DNA of 64,000 nt. It comes from Pharus latifolius. Lineage: Eukaryota; Streptophyta; Magnoliopsida; Poales; Poaceae. Below, piece by piece: positions 41,310-51,808 of the stretch. The stretch spans positions 34,981,288 through 35,045,287 of the forward strand of contig CM033327.1 in the NCBI GenBank assembly GCA_019359835.1, read 5' to 3'. The notes below the pieces were generated by a model. It worked only from the letters and a program-made list of their open reading frames with translations. It had not been told where the DNA came from and ran no database searches. Every line of letters starts with the position of its first letter. Position 1 is the stretch's first letter. Both the position numbers and the translations under genes were made by a program.

Positions 41310-44099
41310 ATGGCTGGAGCATATGATTCCGAGAACGATTTCGATCTTGAGGATTATGCCCATATACCCATGCCTTCTCCAAGCGATCCTGTTCCGATGG
41401 AGGAGGTCGAAGGCCAGAATCTTCCACAGGTTGAATCATCTCCCCAAGTCATGTTAATCGACCAGGAGGTAACTGGCACAAGGTCAGAACCCGCAGAGGT
41501 TCTTAATGTGCTAGGTGATGAATCCGGCCCGTCATACGATCCCGCTGAGGGAAAATATGATGGTGACCCTGAAGTTAGCCCAGGAAGGTTCGACCCTAAT
41601 AACCTCCACCGTCTCTTTGATTTCGAGTCTGACTCGGAACAAACCGAGATGTTCTCCCCATCGGCGACCTCTCTCCCTAGGCAGTTTGCTGCGTTGTCGG
41701 AGGAAACTCCCGATCAACAGGCTGCCAGGGAAGAACAAGATCGCAAACAGAAGGAGGAGCAGGATCTCGAGCAACAGAACAACGAACTACGCAGAACTGC
41801 CCTAGAGGCTCTTCAAGATGCGCAGGCTCGTTACGATGCTGCCCCGAGTTCTTCTCGACGGTCGCGCGGTCGTAGACGTGACCAGACTCCTTCCTTACCA
41901 CCGGAGCATTTCCCAGTGGACGAAGAAACAGTAACACCTGGTGCCCCTAGGAGAAGTACCCATGGTCGACTGCGATCTATCGCGGAGGTCATGCGTAATT
42001 TTCCTCCTACGGTCACGGATGCCCAGAGACCGGCCTTTTTTAGGATCCTGGCGGAAAGACTGGACGAGGTCGCATCCGAGGTGACCCCAACAGCCTCTTC
42101 TCGCTCAGTGACACATCCCCGTGAACGAGATGGTCCTCATTTTGGCTCTGGCCGACGGAGTTACCCGCCACCTCTACCGTCCCGACAGGACAAATATCGG
42201 CGAATGCAGGACTCTCGTAGTAGGGATCGAGTTCCCGTTCACTCTCGTTTGGGACCCCGAGTAACCTCGCCATTAAGTGAGTTTGCTCGAAACCCGACCG
42301 AAAGTCGCAGGACGGTTCACGGTCCTTACGTTGGTTGCAAAGCTTTCTCGCCTGGCCTACGAGCAGTCGTTTGGCCCGATAAGTTTCGACCAGGGGCCAT
42401 TGAGAGGTTTGATGGAACTCAAAACCCATCTGAGTTCCTTCAGATCTATATTACTGCCATCCAAGCAGCGGGAGGCGATGACAAGGTCATGGCCAACTAC
42501 CTGCCAACAGTCCTCACAGGACCGGCTAGAACCTGGTTGTTCAATCAGCCTGAGGATTCTATCTATAATTGGGAAATGCTATGCGATGCCATCCTCAGCA
42601 ATTTCCAAAACTGTTACCAAAAGCCGGGTAAGGAGGACGACTTGCATAGACTGCGGCAAACTTCGACCGAAACGCTTCGGCAGTTTGTCAAGAGGTTTGT
42701 CGGGGTAAGAAATACCATCCCGAACATATCTGATGGCTCCGTAATCAGGGCATTTAAGCATGCCGTTCGATACCGGAGATTCACTGAAGACTTGCTCATC
42801 CACCCTCCTCGATCAGTGGCCGATCTGTTCGATATGGCTGATCGATACTCCGATGCAGCCGAGGCAGTCGAATGGAACCGAATGGTTGATAAGGGGGACC
42901 TACCGCCCCAACCAGGCTTCAAGGACGCCAAGAAAGAAGATTCAAGCAAAAAGCCGGAGTCTTCACCGGGTGGGAAGTCAAAAAAGTCGAAGAGGAACCG
43001 CTCTGGACAGTACCGTGAGGTCGCAGTCGCGGAGAAACCACCTTCGACCAAAGGTAATAAGTCTTCTTTTAAAAGTAAAACTGCTTCTGGCGGTCGGGAT
43101 TCCGACCAGCCAGAAAAATCAACTAATCCGCAGGAGGGCAAGAGGTGGTGTCCACTCCACAACTCCGCAGGCCACGACCTCAAAAACTGCAGGAGTTGGT
43201 TGAAACAGCTGGATGATTTCTACCAAGGAGCTGGGCCAATGCCAACCTTACCGCCTAAAGAGCAGGCGTGCGGGGTTAGAGACGTCGATGGAGACGAAGA
43301 AATGGCTTACCAGGTACCTCAAAATCATGTTAATGTCATTTTCGGAGGTTCCTCCTCTTTCGTTTCCAAAAGGCAGTTTAAAACCTTTTGCCGAGAGGTT
43401 AACCAAACGGAGACATCCCTTGGTGAACCTCAATATCCCCGTTGGTCGGATATGCCTTTGACGTTCGATCGCGCTGACTGTCCTGTGGGGCTAACTCAAC
43501 CATTGAGGCTACCTCTGGTTATTACCCCAATCATCAGTAACGCGAGAGTCGAAAGGGTCCTGATTGATGGGGGAAGTTCCCTTGATCTTTTATTGGTCAA
43601 GACACTCGACGAGATGCAAATTCCTCGTTCGAAGATCAAGCCCATAATCCATCCGTTTTATGGGATAATCCCAGGCCCCTCCATGATGCCATTGGGACAA
43701 GTGGTCCTCCCGGTCACTCTGGGAGAACCAGATAACTTTCGAACAGAATTGGTTACTTTCGATGTAATCGATTGTGATTCAGCTTATAATGCAATCTTTG
43801 GCAGGCCGACTCTTGCTAAGTTCATGATGGCAACGCACTATGCTTATCAGTGCGGGAAATTGCCTGGCCCCAAAGGTGTCATTTCGGTCCGAGGAAGTCG
43901 CAACGTGGCGCTCACGTGCGACCGGCTATCTTTGGAGATAGTCGATCAACTTCCCCTCCGGGACGCTCAGGTCGCCACCGTCGCCACCGATGCGATCAGG
44001 GCTGCTCCTCGACCAGATGAGAAACTCAAACAAGTTCCCTTGTACCCAGATGACCCATCCAAGACAATTCGGGTTGGGTCAGCCCTGGATGACAAATAG
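41310..44099 (+). CDS. Copy X Gag-protease polyprotein (929 codons, open)
   Basis: This is the longest intact frame in the window. It starts MAGAYDSENDFDLEDYAH 43 bp after the primer site. Residues 1-340 are acidic then Arg/Ser-rich. The retrotrans_gag domain is about 346-500 (FRPGAIERFDGTQNPSEFLQIY, NYLPTVLTGPARTWLFNQPE, LRQFVKRFVGVRNTIPN). The zinc-knuckle-like CPLHNSAGHDLKNC is near 613-626, with His as second ligand. The aspartic protease (VLIDGGSSLDLLLVK) is near 750. It ends IRVGSALDDK then TAG. The next in-frame codons continue without a gap into RT. The product should build particles and mature itself. Expression of RT would need stop readthrough. Confidence 0.87.
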   Translation: MAGAYDSENDFDLEDYAHIPMPSPSDPVPMEEVEGQNLPQVESSPQVMLIDQEVTGTRSEPAEVLNVLGDESGPSYDPAEGKYDGDPEVSPGRFDPNNLHRLFDFESDSEQTEMFSPSATSLPRQFAALSEETPDQQAAREEQDRKQKEEQDLEQQNNELRRTALEALQDAQARYDAAPSSSRRSRGRRRDQTPSLPPEHFPVDEETVTPGAPRRSTHGRLRSIAEVMRNFPPTVTDAQRPAFFRILAERLDEVASEVTPTASSRSVTHPRERDGPHFGSGRRSYPPPLPSRQDKYRRMQDSRSRDRVPVHSRLGPRVTSPLSEFARNPTESRRTVHGPYVGCKAFSPGLRAVVWPDKFRPGAIERFDGTQNPSEFLQIYITAIQAAGGDDKVMANYLPTVLTGPARTWLFNQPEDSIYNWEMLCDAILSNFQNCYQKPGKEDDLHRLRQTSTETLRQFVKRFVGVRNTIPNISDGSVIRAFKHAVRYRRFTEDLLIHPPRSVADLFDMADRYSDAAEAVEWNRMVDKGDLPPQPGFKDAKKEDSSKKPESSPGGKSKKSKRNRSGQYREVAVAEKPPSTKGNKSSFKSKTASGGRDSDQPEKSTNPQEGKRWCPLHNSAGHDLKNCRSWLKQLDDFYQGAGPMPTLPPKEQACGVRDVDGDEEMAYQVPQNHVNVIFGGSSSFVSKRQFKTFCREVNQTETSLGEPQYPRWSDMPLTFDRADCPVGLTQPLRLPLVITPIISNARVERVLIDGGSSLDLLLVKTLDEMQIPRSKIKPIIHPFYGIIPGPSMMPLGQVVLPVTLGEPDNFRTELVTFDVIDCDSAYNAIFGRPTLAKFMMATHYAYQCGKLPGPKGVISVRGSRNVALTCDRLSLEIVDQLPLRDAQVATVATDAIRAAPRPDEKLKQVPLYPDDPSKTIRVGSALDDK
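44097..44099 (+). promoter_or_regulatory. In-frame UAG between protease and RT (candidate readthrough site)
   Basis: The context is GACAAATAGGAACTC. Copy Z has AGCAAATAGGAACTT and copy V has GATAAATAGTAAATT at the homologous codon. All three are separate insertions. In X it is the only stop in about 3.66 kb of frame. Whether it is decoded is unknown. Confidence 0.55.
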
Positions 44100-44976
44100 G
44101 AACTCGACCTCGTTGCTTTCCTCCGGGCTAACGCAGACGTGTTTGCGTGGAAACCGTCCGACATGCCCGGTGTCCCAAGGGAAGTAATTGAGCACAGGTT
44201 AGCAATTCGACCTGGACAACGACCAATAAAGCAAAAGCTCAGGCGTTTTGCCACCGACCGACAGGAAGCCATCCGAGAAGAGTTAGACAAACTCTTACAA
44301 GCCGGGTTTATCCGCGAAGTGAATCACCCGGATTGGCTCGCCAATCCGGTCATGGTCCGCAAGTCAAATGGCAAGTGGCGCATGTGCGTCGACTATACTA
44401 GCCTCAACAGTGCCTGTCCGAAGGATGACTTTCCCCTTCCCCGCATCGACCAGCTGGTTGACTCCACTGCGGGTTGCGAACTGATGAGTTTTTTGGATGC
44501 CTACTCAGGATATCATCAAATTAGCATGGCAGAAGACGATGAAGAGAAAACTGCCTTCATCACCCCGTTCGGCACATACTGCTACGTCAGAATGCCGTTC
44601 GGTCTCAAGAACGCTGGTTCCACGTACCAGCGCTTGATGCAAAAGACCTTTCTTTCCCAGATAGGGCGTAATCTCAAAGCATATGTAGACGACTTGGTTG
44701 TAAAGAGCACCAAAAGATTATCTCATTTGGACAATCTTGCTGAAACCTTCTGTAACTTGAATCGCTTTGGAATAAAATTGAACCCGGAGAAATGTTCTTT
44801 CGGGGTTTCTTCAGGGAAGCTTCTTGGTTTCCTTGTGTGTTCCAGGGGCATTGAGGTTAATCCTGAGAAAATCAGAGCTATTGAACAAATGAGGTCACCC
44901 TCGACCATGAAGGATGTTCAAAGCCTGGCTGGTCGCATGGCGGCTTTAAGTCGCTTTATATCGCGATTAGGCGAAA
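44100..44976 (+). CDS. Copy X reverse transcriptase (frame continues from UAG; 3' part lost)
   Basis: The RT frame opens right after the TAG with ELDLVAFLRANADVFAWKPSDMPG. Motifs: RPIKQKLRRFATDRQ, AGFIREV, WRMCVDYTSLN, LPRIDQLVDSTAGCELMSFLDAYSGYHQI (first Asp), YVRMPFGLKNAG and LKAYVDDLVVKS (catalytic YVDD). It ends with GKLLGFLVCSRGIEVNPEKI and LAGRMAALSRFISRLGERG. All RT catalytic residues seem intact. At about 44977 the sequence switches to T2 (LEIIAKPSMASP), so RNase H is missing. Confidence 0.85.
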
Positions 44977-45895
44977 GGGGACTTCTTGGAGATCATCGCG
45001 AAGCCCTCGATGGCCTCCCCGGACAGGGGTGATGAGCCTTGTGTCCTGGACGTCGCCGAAATCAGCCGGACTTCATCCTGGATGGATCCCCTCGTCTCCT
45101 TCATTAAGGGGGAGACCCTCCCAATGAGACCGAGGCCAAGCGCCTCCGGGCCAAGGCTCGGGCATACCTCCTACTGGAGGGGAAGCTTTACAAGCGGGGG
45201 ACTTCCTCCTTGCTCCGTTGCCTTCCACGGCCAGAAGGGCTCCGGCTCCTCGAGGATATTCACTCGGGAAGCTGCGGTTCTCATCTGGCCCTGCGTGCCA
45301 TCACAGCCAAGGTCCTTCGCCAGGGTTTCTATTGGCCCACGGTGATTCGTGATGCGTGAGACCTTGTCTCCGTGTGCAAGGCCTGCCAGAAGATGGCCAA
45401 GGGTTTGAACCTCCCCCCCGTGGCGCTGCAGACTATCCCCACCACTTAGCCCTTCGCGCACTGGGGAGTAGACCTCCTTGGCCCCTTCCCCCCAGCGCCC
45501 GGGGGCTACAAGTATGCGGTGGTCTCGGTCGACTACTTTACAAAGTGGTTTGAGGCCGAACCTTGGGCCAGCATCACGTCCTGGGCGGTACAGTGGTTTT
45601 TCTGGAAAAATATCATATGTCATTTCGGCGTCCCCCGAGAGATCACTGTCGATAATGGGACCCAATTCGACTCGGTATATTTCTGGGAATTCTGCGAAGG
45701 CCTGGGGCTCACCATCCACTTCGCCTTGGTAGCTCATCCCCAGAGCAACAGGGCCGTTGAAAGAGTCAACCGCGTAATCCTACAAGGGTTACACCGACGG
45801 CTCGAACAAGCCGCGTCCAAATGGGGTGCGTGGGCGAAGGAGCTCCCTAGCATCCTCTGTTCCATGCGCATGACCCCGAGTCGGACAACGGGATG
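44977..45895 (+). pseudogene. Copy Y RNase H/integrase linker and integrase core (T2)
   Basis: It is homologous to copy A from about 14180. It has PSWMDPLVSFIKG-type linker blocks and RQGFYWPTVIRDA. The integrase zinc part (CKACQKM) and core follow: SVDYFTKWFEAEP (Asp), VDNGTQFDSVYF (Asp), SNRAVERVNRVI (Glu). TGA near 45358 replaces Arg (CGA) and TAG near 45448 replaces Trp. A frameshift near 45110 separates the linker. It is cut at 45895 by the Sirevirus derivative and resumes at 51269. Confidence 0.83.
45891..45895. repeat. Target-site duplication GGATG, left copy (S1)
   Basis: GGATG is repeated at 51264-51268. Removing the insert restores the integrase reading TTG-CTPFSLVYGAE. Confidence 0.93.
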
Positions 45896-48633
45896 TGTAG
45901 GATCAAGGATGCTGACTAGAGGGGGGGTGAATAGGAGGCTTTTAAAATTTCTTTTCAATTAAGCAATTTTAAAGAATAATTGAGAGACCTAAATTATACA
46001 ATGAGGCTTAAAAGGAATTTAATCAACTAGTTGCATTCAATCAAATGAACTATTCAATAAGACATGCAACAATGGTAAATATAGCAATTGTGTCAAGATG
46101 AATGTAAAGCAAATATGAAATACGCAATTTGACACAATATTTTTACCGAGGTCTCGGAGACTCGCCCGGTCTCCCCTACTCCTCGTTGAAGCGCTCACTC
46201 GGAGCCTCGCTTCTATATCCACGAAGGATATCTCACTAGGGTTGCTCCTTCTCCACACCGGATAGGCGAGCACCACACCTTTCACAATCTTTTGCCGGCC
46301 TCTCCGACAAACTTCAATTGGAGAGATCTCGGCTCTCCTCCGGCACCGTCTAGGCGAAGGCGATCGCCAAGAGTAACAAGCCGGATGCACTTTCACTTGA
46401 ATCAACCACGTGCTAGAAGCTCAATGATGCAAATGAGATAGTCAACACTCTAGCACTAGCAATCTAATGGAGATGAAGTGCACTAAACACTCACACAATC
46501 TCCCTCAAGCTCTCTCTCAAATCTATTCAAGATTTGGGCTCAATTCTAGCCTCTAAATGCTATAACACATATGCAACTCAATTGGCTAGGTTTTCAGCTG
46601 AAGAATGAAGTCTTTGAGCACCCAAAAATGAAGCCAAACACGAAGTATTTATAGCCTCAATGAAAAACTAGCCGTTTGCAAGAAACCGGGCCAAAAGTTG
46701 TACAGGCCGGACATTGTCCGGCCACTTCAGACACTGTCCGGCCAGTACAAAAATTTCAGCCGTTGCAAATGTGTCAGTGACCGTTGGGCGAAATTTGTGA
46801 AGGCCGGACGGATACCATTTGTCCGGACAAAACGTCCGGACAGATGGATATGTCTCTGTTAACTCTCGGCTCAAAAAACTTGTACAGGCCGGACAATGTC
46901 CGGCCATTTCGGACAAAGTCCGCCCATAACGGACAAATAGCTCCGGACGGATGCATTTGTCCGTTCCATTTTTCGGCTCAAAAAATTTGTACTGGCCGGA
47001 CAATGTCCGGCCAGTTCAGACAAATAGCCCCGGACAGATGCATTTGTCCAGCCACTGCACACTGTCAGTAAAACAACCATAACTTTTGATCCAGAGATTC
47101 GATTGAGGTGATTTTTGGCTTGTTGGAAAGATAACTCAGAGCTCTACAATTTTGTCAACAGGAGCAAGACCTAGAAAGGTCTAGAAACTTCTAGAAAATT
47201 CAGAAACTTTCCTGCTGTCAAAATGTCCAATCCAAAAATCATCTCAAATGCAATTTTAGAGTATTTGCACATACGGATTTGCCGTTTTCTTGCGGATGTG
47301 ATTTGTGTCACTTAGCAACAACCACGACCACACAGTTCTTGACATCCGATCGAAAACAGGTGGTCGATAGGGTTTGGTCGAGCGTACGCAAGCGAGTCGA
47401 AGACTGGTACGACCAGTCCGAACTCCTACGACCATGTCCAAACCCTAAACATAAAGCCGCCAAACAAGCGACACGACCACGACCACGTATCAACACTGAT
47501 ACGATCAGAATATGCAAATACGACCACGACCAGCTCTAGATAAATAAACCAATTTAAACAGCTGGCGATCACGACTAAGTGCAGTTTTCAAAACATTGAA
47601 TCTAATGCACATGAACTACACTTAGACTCACTAGCAATGCAAGACACTAGTGCAAGATGATATGAATGCATCTGAGCTTCCGCACTAGATAGATTCAAGC
47701 TACTAGTTTCCGACCCCTCTTAATAGTACGGTCAAACTAGTAAAAAGAAACCTATCAACCCGGTCTGTCTCCAAACACCGAGACCGGTAAAATCCTAAGA
47801 AAACAATCCTTAATCTTGGATTTTACCTTAGGTGAAGTTCGACCTCGTGAAGTTCGACCACTAGACGCTTGTCCCCGCAAGGCTCGACCTCGCTAAGCTT
47901 GACCTCGCGAAGCTCGACCATTTGACACTTGTCCTCGCAAAGCTCGACCTTGCTAAGCTCGACCTCGCTCGAGATGTCTCATATCGACTTCATCCTCTTC
48001 ACACCCTTGCTCGCTTTTATCCTGTAATCAAACTGAGACTACAATACGTACACTCAATGCACAACACTAGTCTCATATATAAGTCGTCATTAATCACCTC
48101 CAGAGAAGCTACTCCACACAGGAGTTAGCTCAACGGTTTCTCTTTCAAATGACATGACAAATTATATTCAACGAGTAGCAAATGAGTATAAGATAAAATA
48201 CAATCATATAGATGGTAGATGATAAACACATACGCACACGATCTATACTACTCATATCATGATATCAATCAACCTAGATGACCAAAGTGATGAGCTCGCC
48301 CTCAAAATGTGCATCGATATAAAATCCACAACTGGAGTCATCAGTCTCAGATTTAACGTATTACATTTTGATCAATCAATCAGCACAAGCTTGATGTAAC
48401 CACCGAGCTCATCCTCTACATATGCATCAATATCAAACCCGCAATCGAGAAAAACATCCAATTCAGGGTTTACCGATAATCAATTCAATTTACTTGTACT
48501 AAATCAGGATTTATCTAAATTGTCATTTAATCATCAAATCTGATATTTGCATATTAACTTTAATCATCATGGATTTATCCAAAACGTCATTAATCATCAA
48601 AACCTAGATACTAAGATCTACCTAGATCCAACA
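45896..48633 (-). repeat. S1 3' LTR (2738 bp)
   Basis: It is complete, with the GACTAGAGGGGGGGTGAATAG block near its 3' end that marks Sirevirus-type LTRs. On the minus strand its start is TGTTGGATCTAGG. It contains an array of CCGGACAATGTCCGG palindromes at 46700-47060 and clustered GCTCGACCTCG units at 47840-47970. ORFs inside the palindrome array are by-products. Confidence 0.85.
46700..47060. repeat. Palindrome array CCGGACAATGTCCGG in the S1 LTR
   Basis: GGCCGGACAATGTCCGGCC and close variants (GTCCGGACAAAACGTCCGGAC, CCGGACATTGTCCGG) occur about seven times at irregular spacing. Each is a perfect or near-perfect odd-length palindrome. Repeated palindromes in the regulatory part of LTRs are described for Sireviruses. 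Confidence 0.8.
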
Positions 48634-48649
48634 ATCTCCCCCCTTTTGA
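48634..48649 (-). other. Polypurine tract of S1, with further copies inside
   Basis: On the minus strand AAAAGGGGGGAGAT abuts the LTR start. Related CTCTCCCCCTTTGTC blocks lie near 49021 and 49152. Multiple tracts of this kind are typical of Sireviruses. Confidence 0.75.
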
Positions 48650-50765
48650 TGATTGATGACAACACCTTTTATAATCTTAATAAATCCAAAACAGATTATT
48701 CAGCTCCCCCTCAATATATGCAATAGTATATCGGAACTGAACACAATATATAATTATATGAGTTTAGAGATATAAATGGCAATTGAGCACAAGTTCAATC
48801 AAGTCATTTTCCAAAATATCAACTATCTCAATTTTCTCTAACTCAAATATCTCTTCCAAAGATTGATGTTAATGATATCAAATAATATCTCTCCCCAAAT
48901 ATCATTATTAATCTCAATTTTGTCCTATCATCTTTCTCAGATATCAATATCAAATCACTATCATCTTTCTCAGATATCAATATCAAATCACCAATTTGTA
49001 CCCAACCCATTTGATATCTATCTCTCCCCCTTTGTCAATTTACTCAACTGACTCTAATGTCTCCCAAATTCTCTCTAAATCTCTTCTCCTAAGACTTTCT
49101 CTAAAGCTTATCTCTAAAACATTCTCTCTCAAATACTATCACAAATACTATCTCTCCCCCTTTGTCATCAAGCACAAAAAGGAAGTATTGAGAACTTAAA
49201 TTTGGAGAAACGATATTTTCTAGGGCATGAGATTTTATATGAAATGGTTTTTTATGCAAAAGCATGATTTCAAGAAGGTTTGTTTCAAGGGATTTTGAAA
49301 ATCACATTCAAAATATGGAGAAGATATCAAAACAATCAACATACAATGAATATATCAATGTCATTTATCTCTATGGCATTTGATCCATTTTCAATCATTC
49401 AAAGTCTTGATGCATTTAATAGTTTGATGTGAACATATCCGCTAGATGCATATTTTCCATATCATGATTGATCTCTAAATCTCCTTAAGCCACAAAGTCT
49501 CTTAGACAATGATGTCGTATATCAATATACTCTAATCAAGAGTTTTGAATCAAATTGTTCACCATTTTTACGGCACTTTCAATATTTCATAAGTGGCATC
49601 AATTCGAAGGCAATTCTATAATCCAATGTTTTGTTTCATCCATAAGAATTTAAGCATAACAACCATCGGATGTACTCTTTTGATTTTTCTTGCAAATCAT
49701 AGGATCCGAATCCAAATAATCAAGTAAATCCAAATAATCAAATAATCCGGATCCACTAAATACACTATTCATACTCTTTGGATATCAAGGATCTATCTAG
49801 GATTGCATTTCAATTATCTAAGAATGCATTTCATGGCAATCATATGACATACTTTCGGAAATGATCAATTCTAGTACATTTGCAATCACTAAATATGATG
49901 ATGGGTTAAAATGCGGAAAAAGAAAGCAAAACTATCAATCAAGGATCATAGAGTTTAGAATTGACCGCTTTTTCGTGTTTGTCCATGTCGAGATGTTCAT
50001 TAGTAGGCTTGAGAGTTGTAATAGCTTCATCATCTTGCATCTCGACGCTTTTGAGCGATTGCTTCACATGCTTGAATTTACTCTTGAACATCGTGTTCTT
50101 GAGTTGCTTGATTTGTCGTGCATGGAAGTGACTTTGCTCTTGGATCATCTTGCTTTCCCTAAGTATCATCTTTGAAACAAGTTCTTGACAGAGGGATTCA
50201 TTAGTGGTAATGATAATAATGTCATCAATATATTTGATTCACAAGAGAATATAATGTTTTGATTGAATGTTTGATGATGATTGCTTCAAACTTCTCATTT
50301 TGAAAATCATTTGATATAAGAGAGGATTTTGAGCTTTTAAAACCACTCAATTGGAAACAATAGATTCAATCCTCAAAATTCACTTCTTTTGGCATTTAAC
50401 TCAAAAAAAACATACAAATGAAGGATATGCCAAACTAAGGTTTGTCGAAACATTTTTAGGTCACAAGGTGAGAGAAAATGCATATGACCTAGTGAAATTT
50501 CAAATTTTCACAAAAACACTCAAATCTCAAATTCATGCGAATCATGCTTCAAATTCATAAGAACCATATTTGTTTTGGATATGCAAAAACACAATCACAA
50601 GGCCTTTCCAAAATCCCATCATAGGAACAATGCCGAGTTGCAAATATAGGAAAAATGGGAGCAAAGATGTAACCAAAACAGGAAAGGAGAAGAACCAGCT
50701 GAAACTTCTGAAATTTGTGATTTTTGCAATTTTGCTTCAACCATTGATTCAAATTCCATAAGAAT
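48650..50765 (-). mobile_element. S1 internal remnant, AT-rich, non-coding
   Basis: It corresponds to the region between pol and 3' LTR of a Sirevirus. A short direct repeat (CAATATCAAATCACYATCATC, 48946 and 48981) is present. A 76-codon minus-strand frame at 49939-50169 is Lys/Gln/His-rich and could be a coiled-coil scrap of the envelope-like or distal region. I cannot support a function for it. Confidence 0.6.
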
Positions 50766-51263
50766 GTTTCTCTTTCAAATGACATGACAAATTATATTCA
50801 ACGAGTAGCAAATGAGTATAAGATAAAATACAATCATATAGATCGTAGATGATAAACACATACGCACACGATCTATACTACTCATATCATGATATCAATC
50901 AACCTAGATGACCAAAGTGATGAGCTCGCCCTCAACATGTGCATCGATATAAAATCCACAACTGGAGTCATCAGTCTCAGATTTAACATATTACATTTTG
51001 ATCAATCAATCAGCACAAGCTTGATGTAACCACCGAGCTCATCCTCTACATATGCATCAATATCAAACCCGCAATCGAGAAAAACATCCAATTCAGGGTT
51101 TACCGATAATCAATTCAATTTACTTGTACTAAATCAGGATTTATCTAAATTGTCATTTAATCATCAAATCTGATATTTGCATATTAACTTTAATCATCAT
51201 GGATTTATCCAAAACGTCATTAATCATCAAAACCTAGATACTAAGATCTACCTAGATCCAACA
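50766..51263 (-). repeat. S1 5' LTR, truncated to 498 bp
   Basis: It is nearly identical to 48136-48633; I see about three differences over 498 bp. It begins at TTTCTCTTTCAAATG, where the rest of the LTR, the primer site and all coding DNA have been deleted. Confidence 0.88.
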
Positions 51264-51268
51264 GGATG

Positions 51269-51808
51269 CACCCCCTTCTCCCTTGTATACGGGGCGGAGG
51301 TGGTCCTTCCCTCGGAGATTGGCCTCCAGTCACTGTGGGTCGAGCTCCTAGACGAGACACGACCGCGACATACCAAGCCAACGAGGCAAATCAACGACTG
51401 GAAGTCGACCTCGTGGAGGAGGAACGCGACCGGGCGCTCCTTCGCCATGCCATCTACGAGCGCAAAATGGCGCGCGCATACAACCAGCGCATCCGCAAGA
51501 GGGCTTTCTGCCTCGGGGACCTCGTCCTCAAGCGCGTCACAGACCCCCAAGCCCATGGCAAGCTCTCCCCCAAGCGGGAGGGCCCCTACAGGATCTCGGT
51601 GGTCCTGGGCTCGGGGGCTTACAAGCTCTCCAACCTTCATGAGCAGGAGCTGAAGCACACGTGGAATGTGCCCTTCCTTCGCAAGTTCTACGTCTATCCT
51701 ATAGGCTTGTCCCCTCCCCCGGAGCGATTACGCCGGAGGGGAGGGAGACATTGTACTCACCAGTCCCTCCCCTGTCGCGATCTTGCCGGGGGAGGCGTTG
51801 TATCTTAA
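51269..51808 (+). pseudogene. Copy Y integrase C-terminal part
   Basis: It continues the T2 integrase after S1: TPFSLVYGAEVVLPSEIGLQSL, then (after a frameshift near 51355) YQANEANQRLEVDLVEEERDRALLRHAIYER, LCLGDLVLKRVTDPQAHGKL and GPYRISVVLGSGAYKLSNLHEQELKHTWN. The SH3-like C-terminal DNA-binding domain is recognisable. The last part runs past the position where copy A stops. Confidence 0.82.

Larger units (their letters stand above)
45896..51263 (-). mobile_element. S1: Sirevirus-like Ty1/copia deletion derivative
   Basis: Ends TGTAGGATC...GATCCAACA and a GGATG duplication delimit 5368 bp. On the minus strand it starts with only the first 498 bp of an LTR (51263-50766), then about 2.1 kb of AT-rich internal DNA, then a full 2738-bp LTR (48633-45896). 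No gag, protease, integrase, RT or primer site remains. Several CTCCCCCTTT polypurine-type blocks in the internal region and palindrome arrays in the LTR are Sirevirus hallmarks. Confidence 0.85.

Noticed and set aside
46668..47080. Small ORFs in the CCGGAC palindrome region
   Set aside because: Open frames on both strands arise from the palindromes themselves (repeating P-D-x-V-R-P type peptides). They are not coding.
49939..50169. 76-codon frame as a Sirevirus envelope-like gene
   Set aside because: Too short, no membrane segment or conserved motif. At best it is a scrap of the distal region, so it is mentioned only within the S1 internal remnant.
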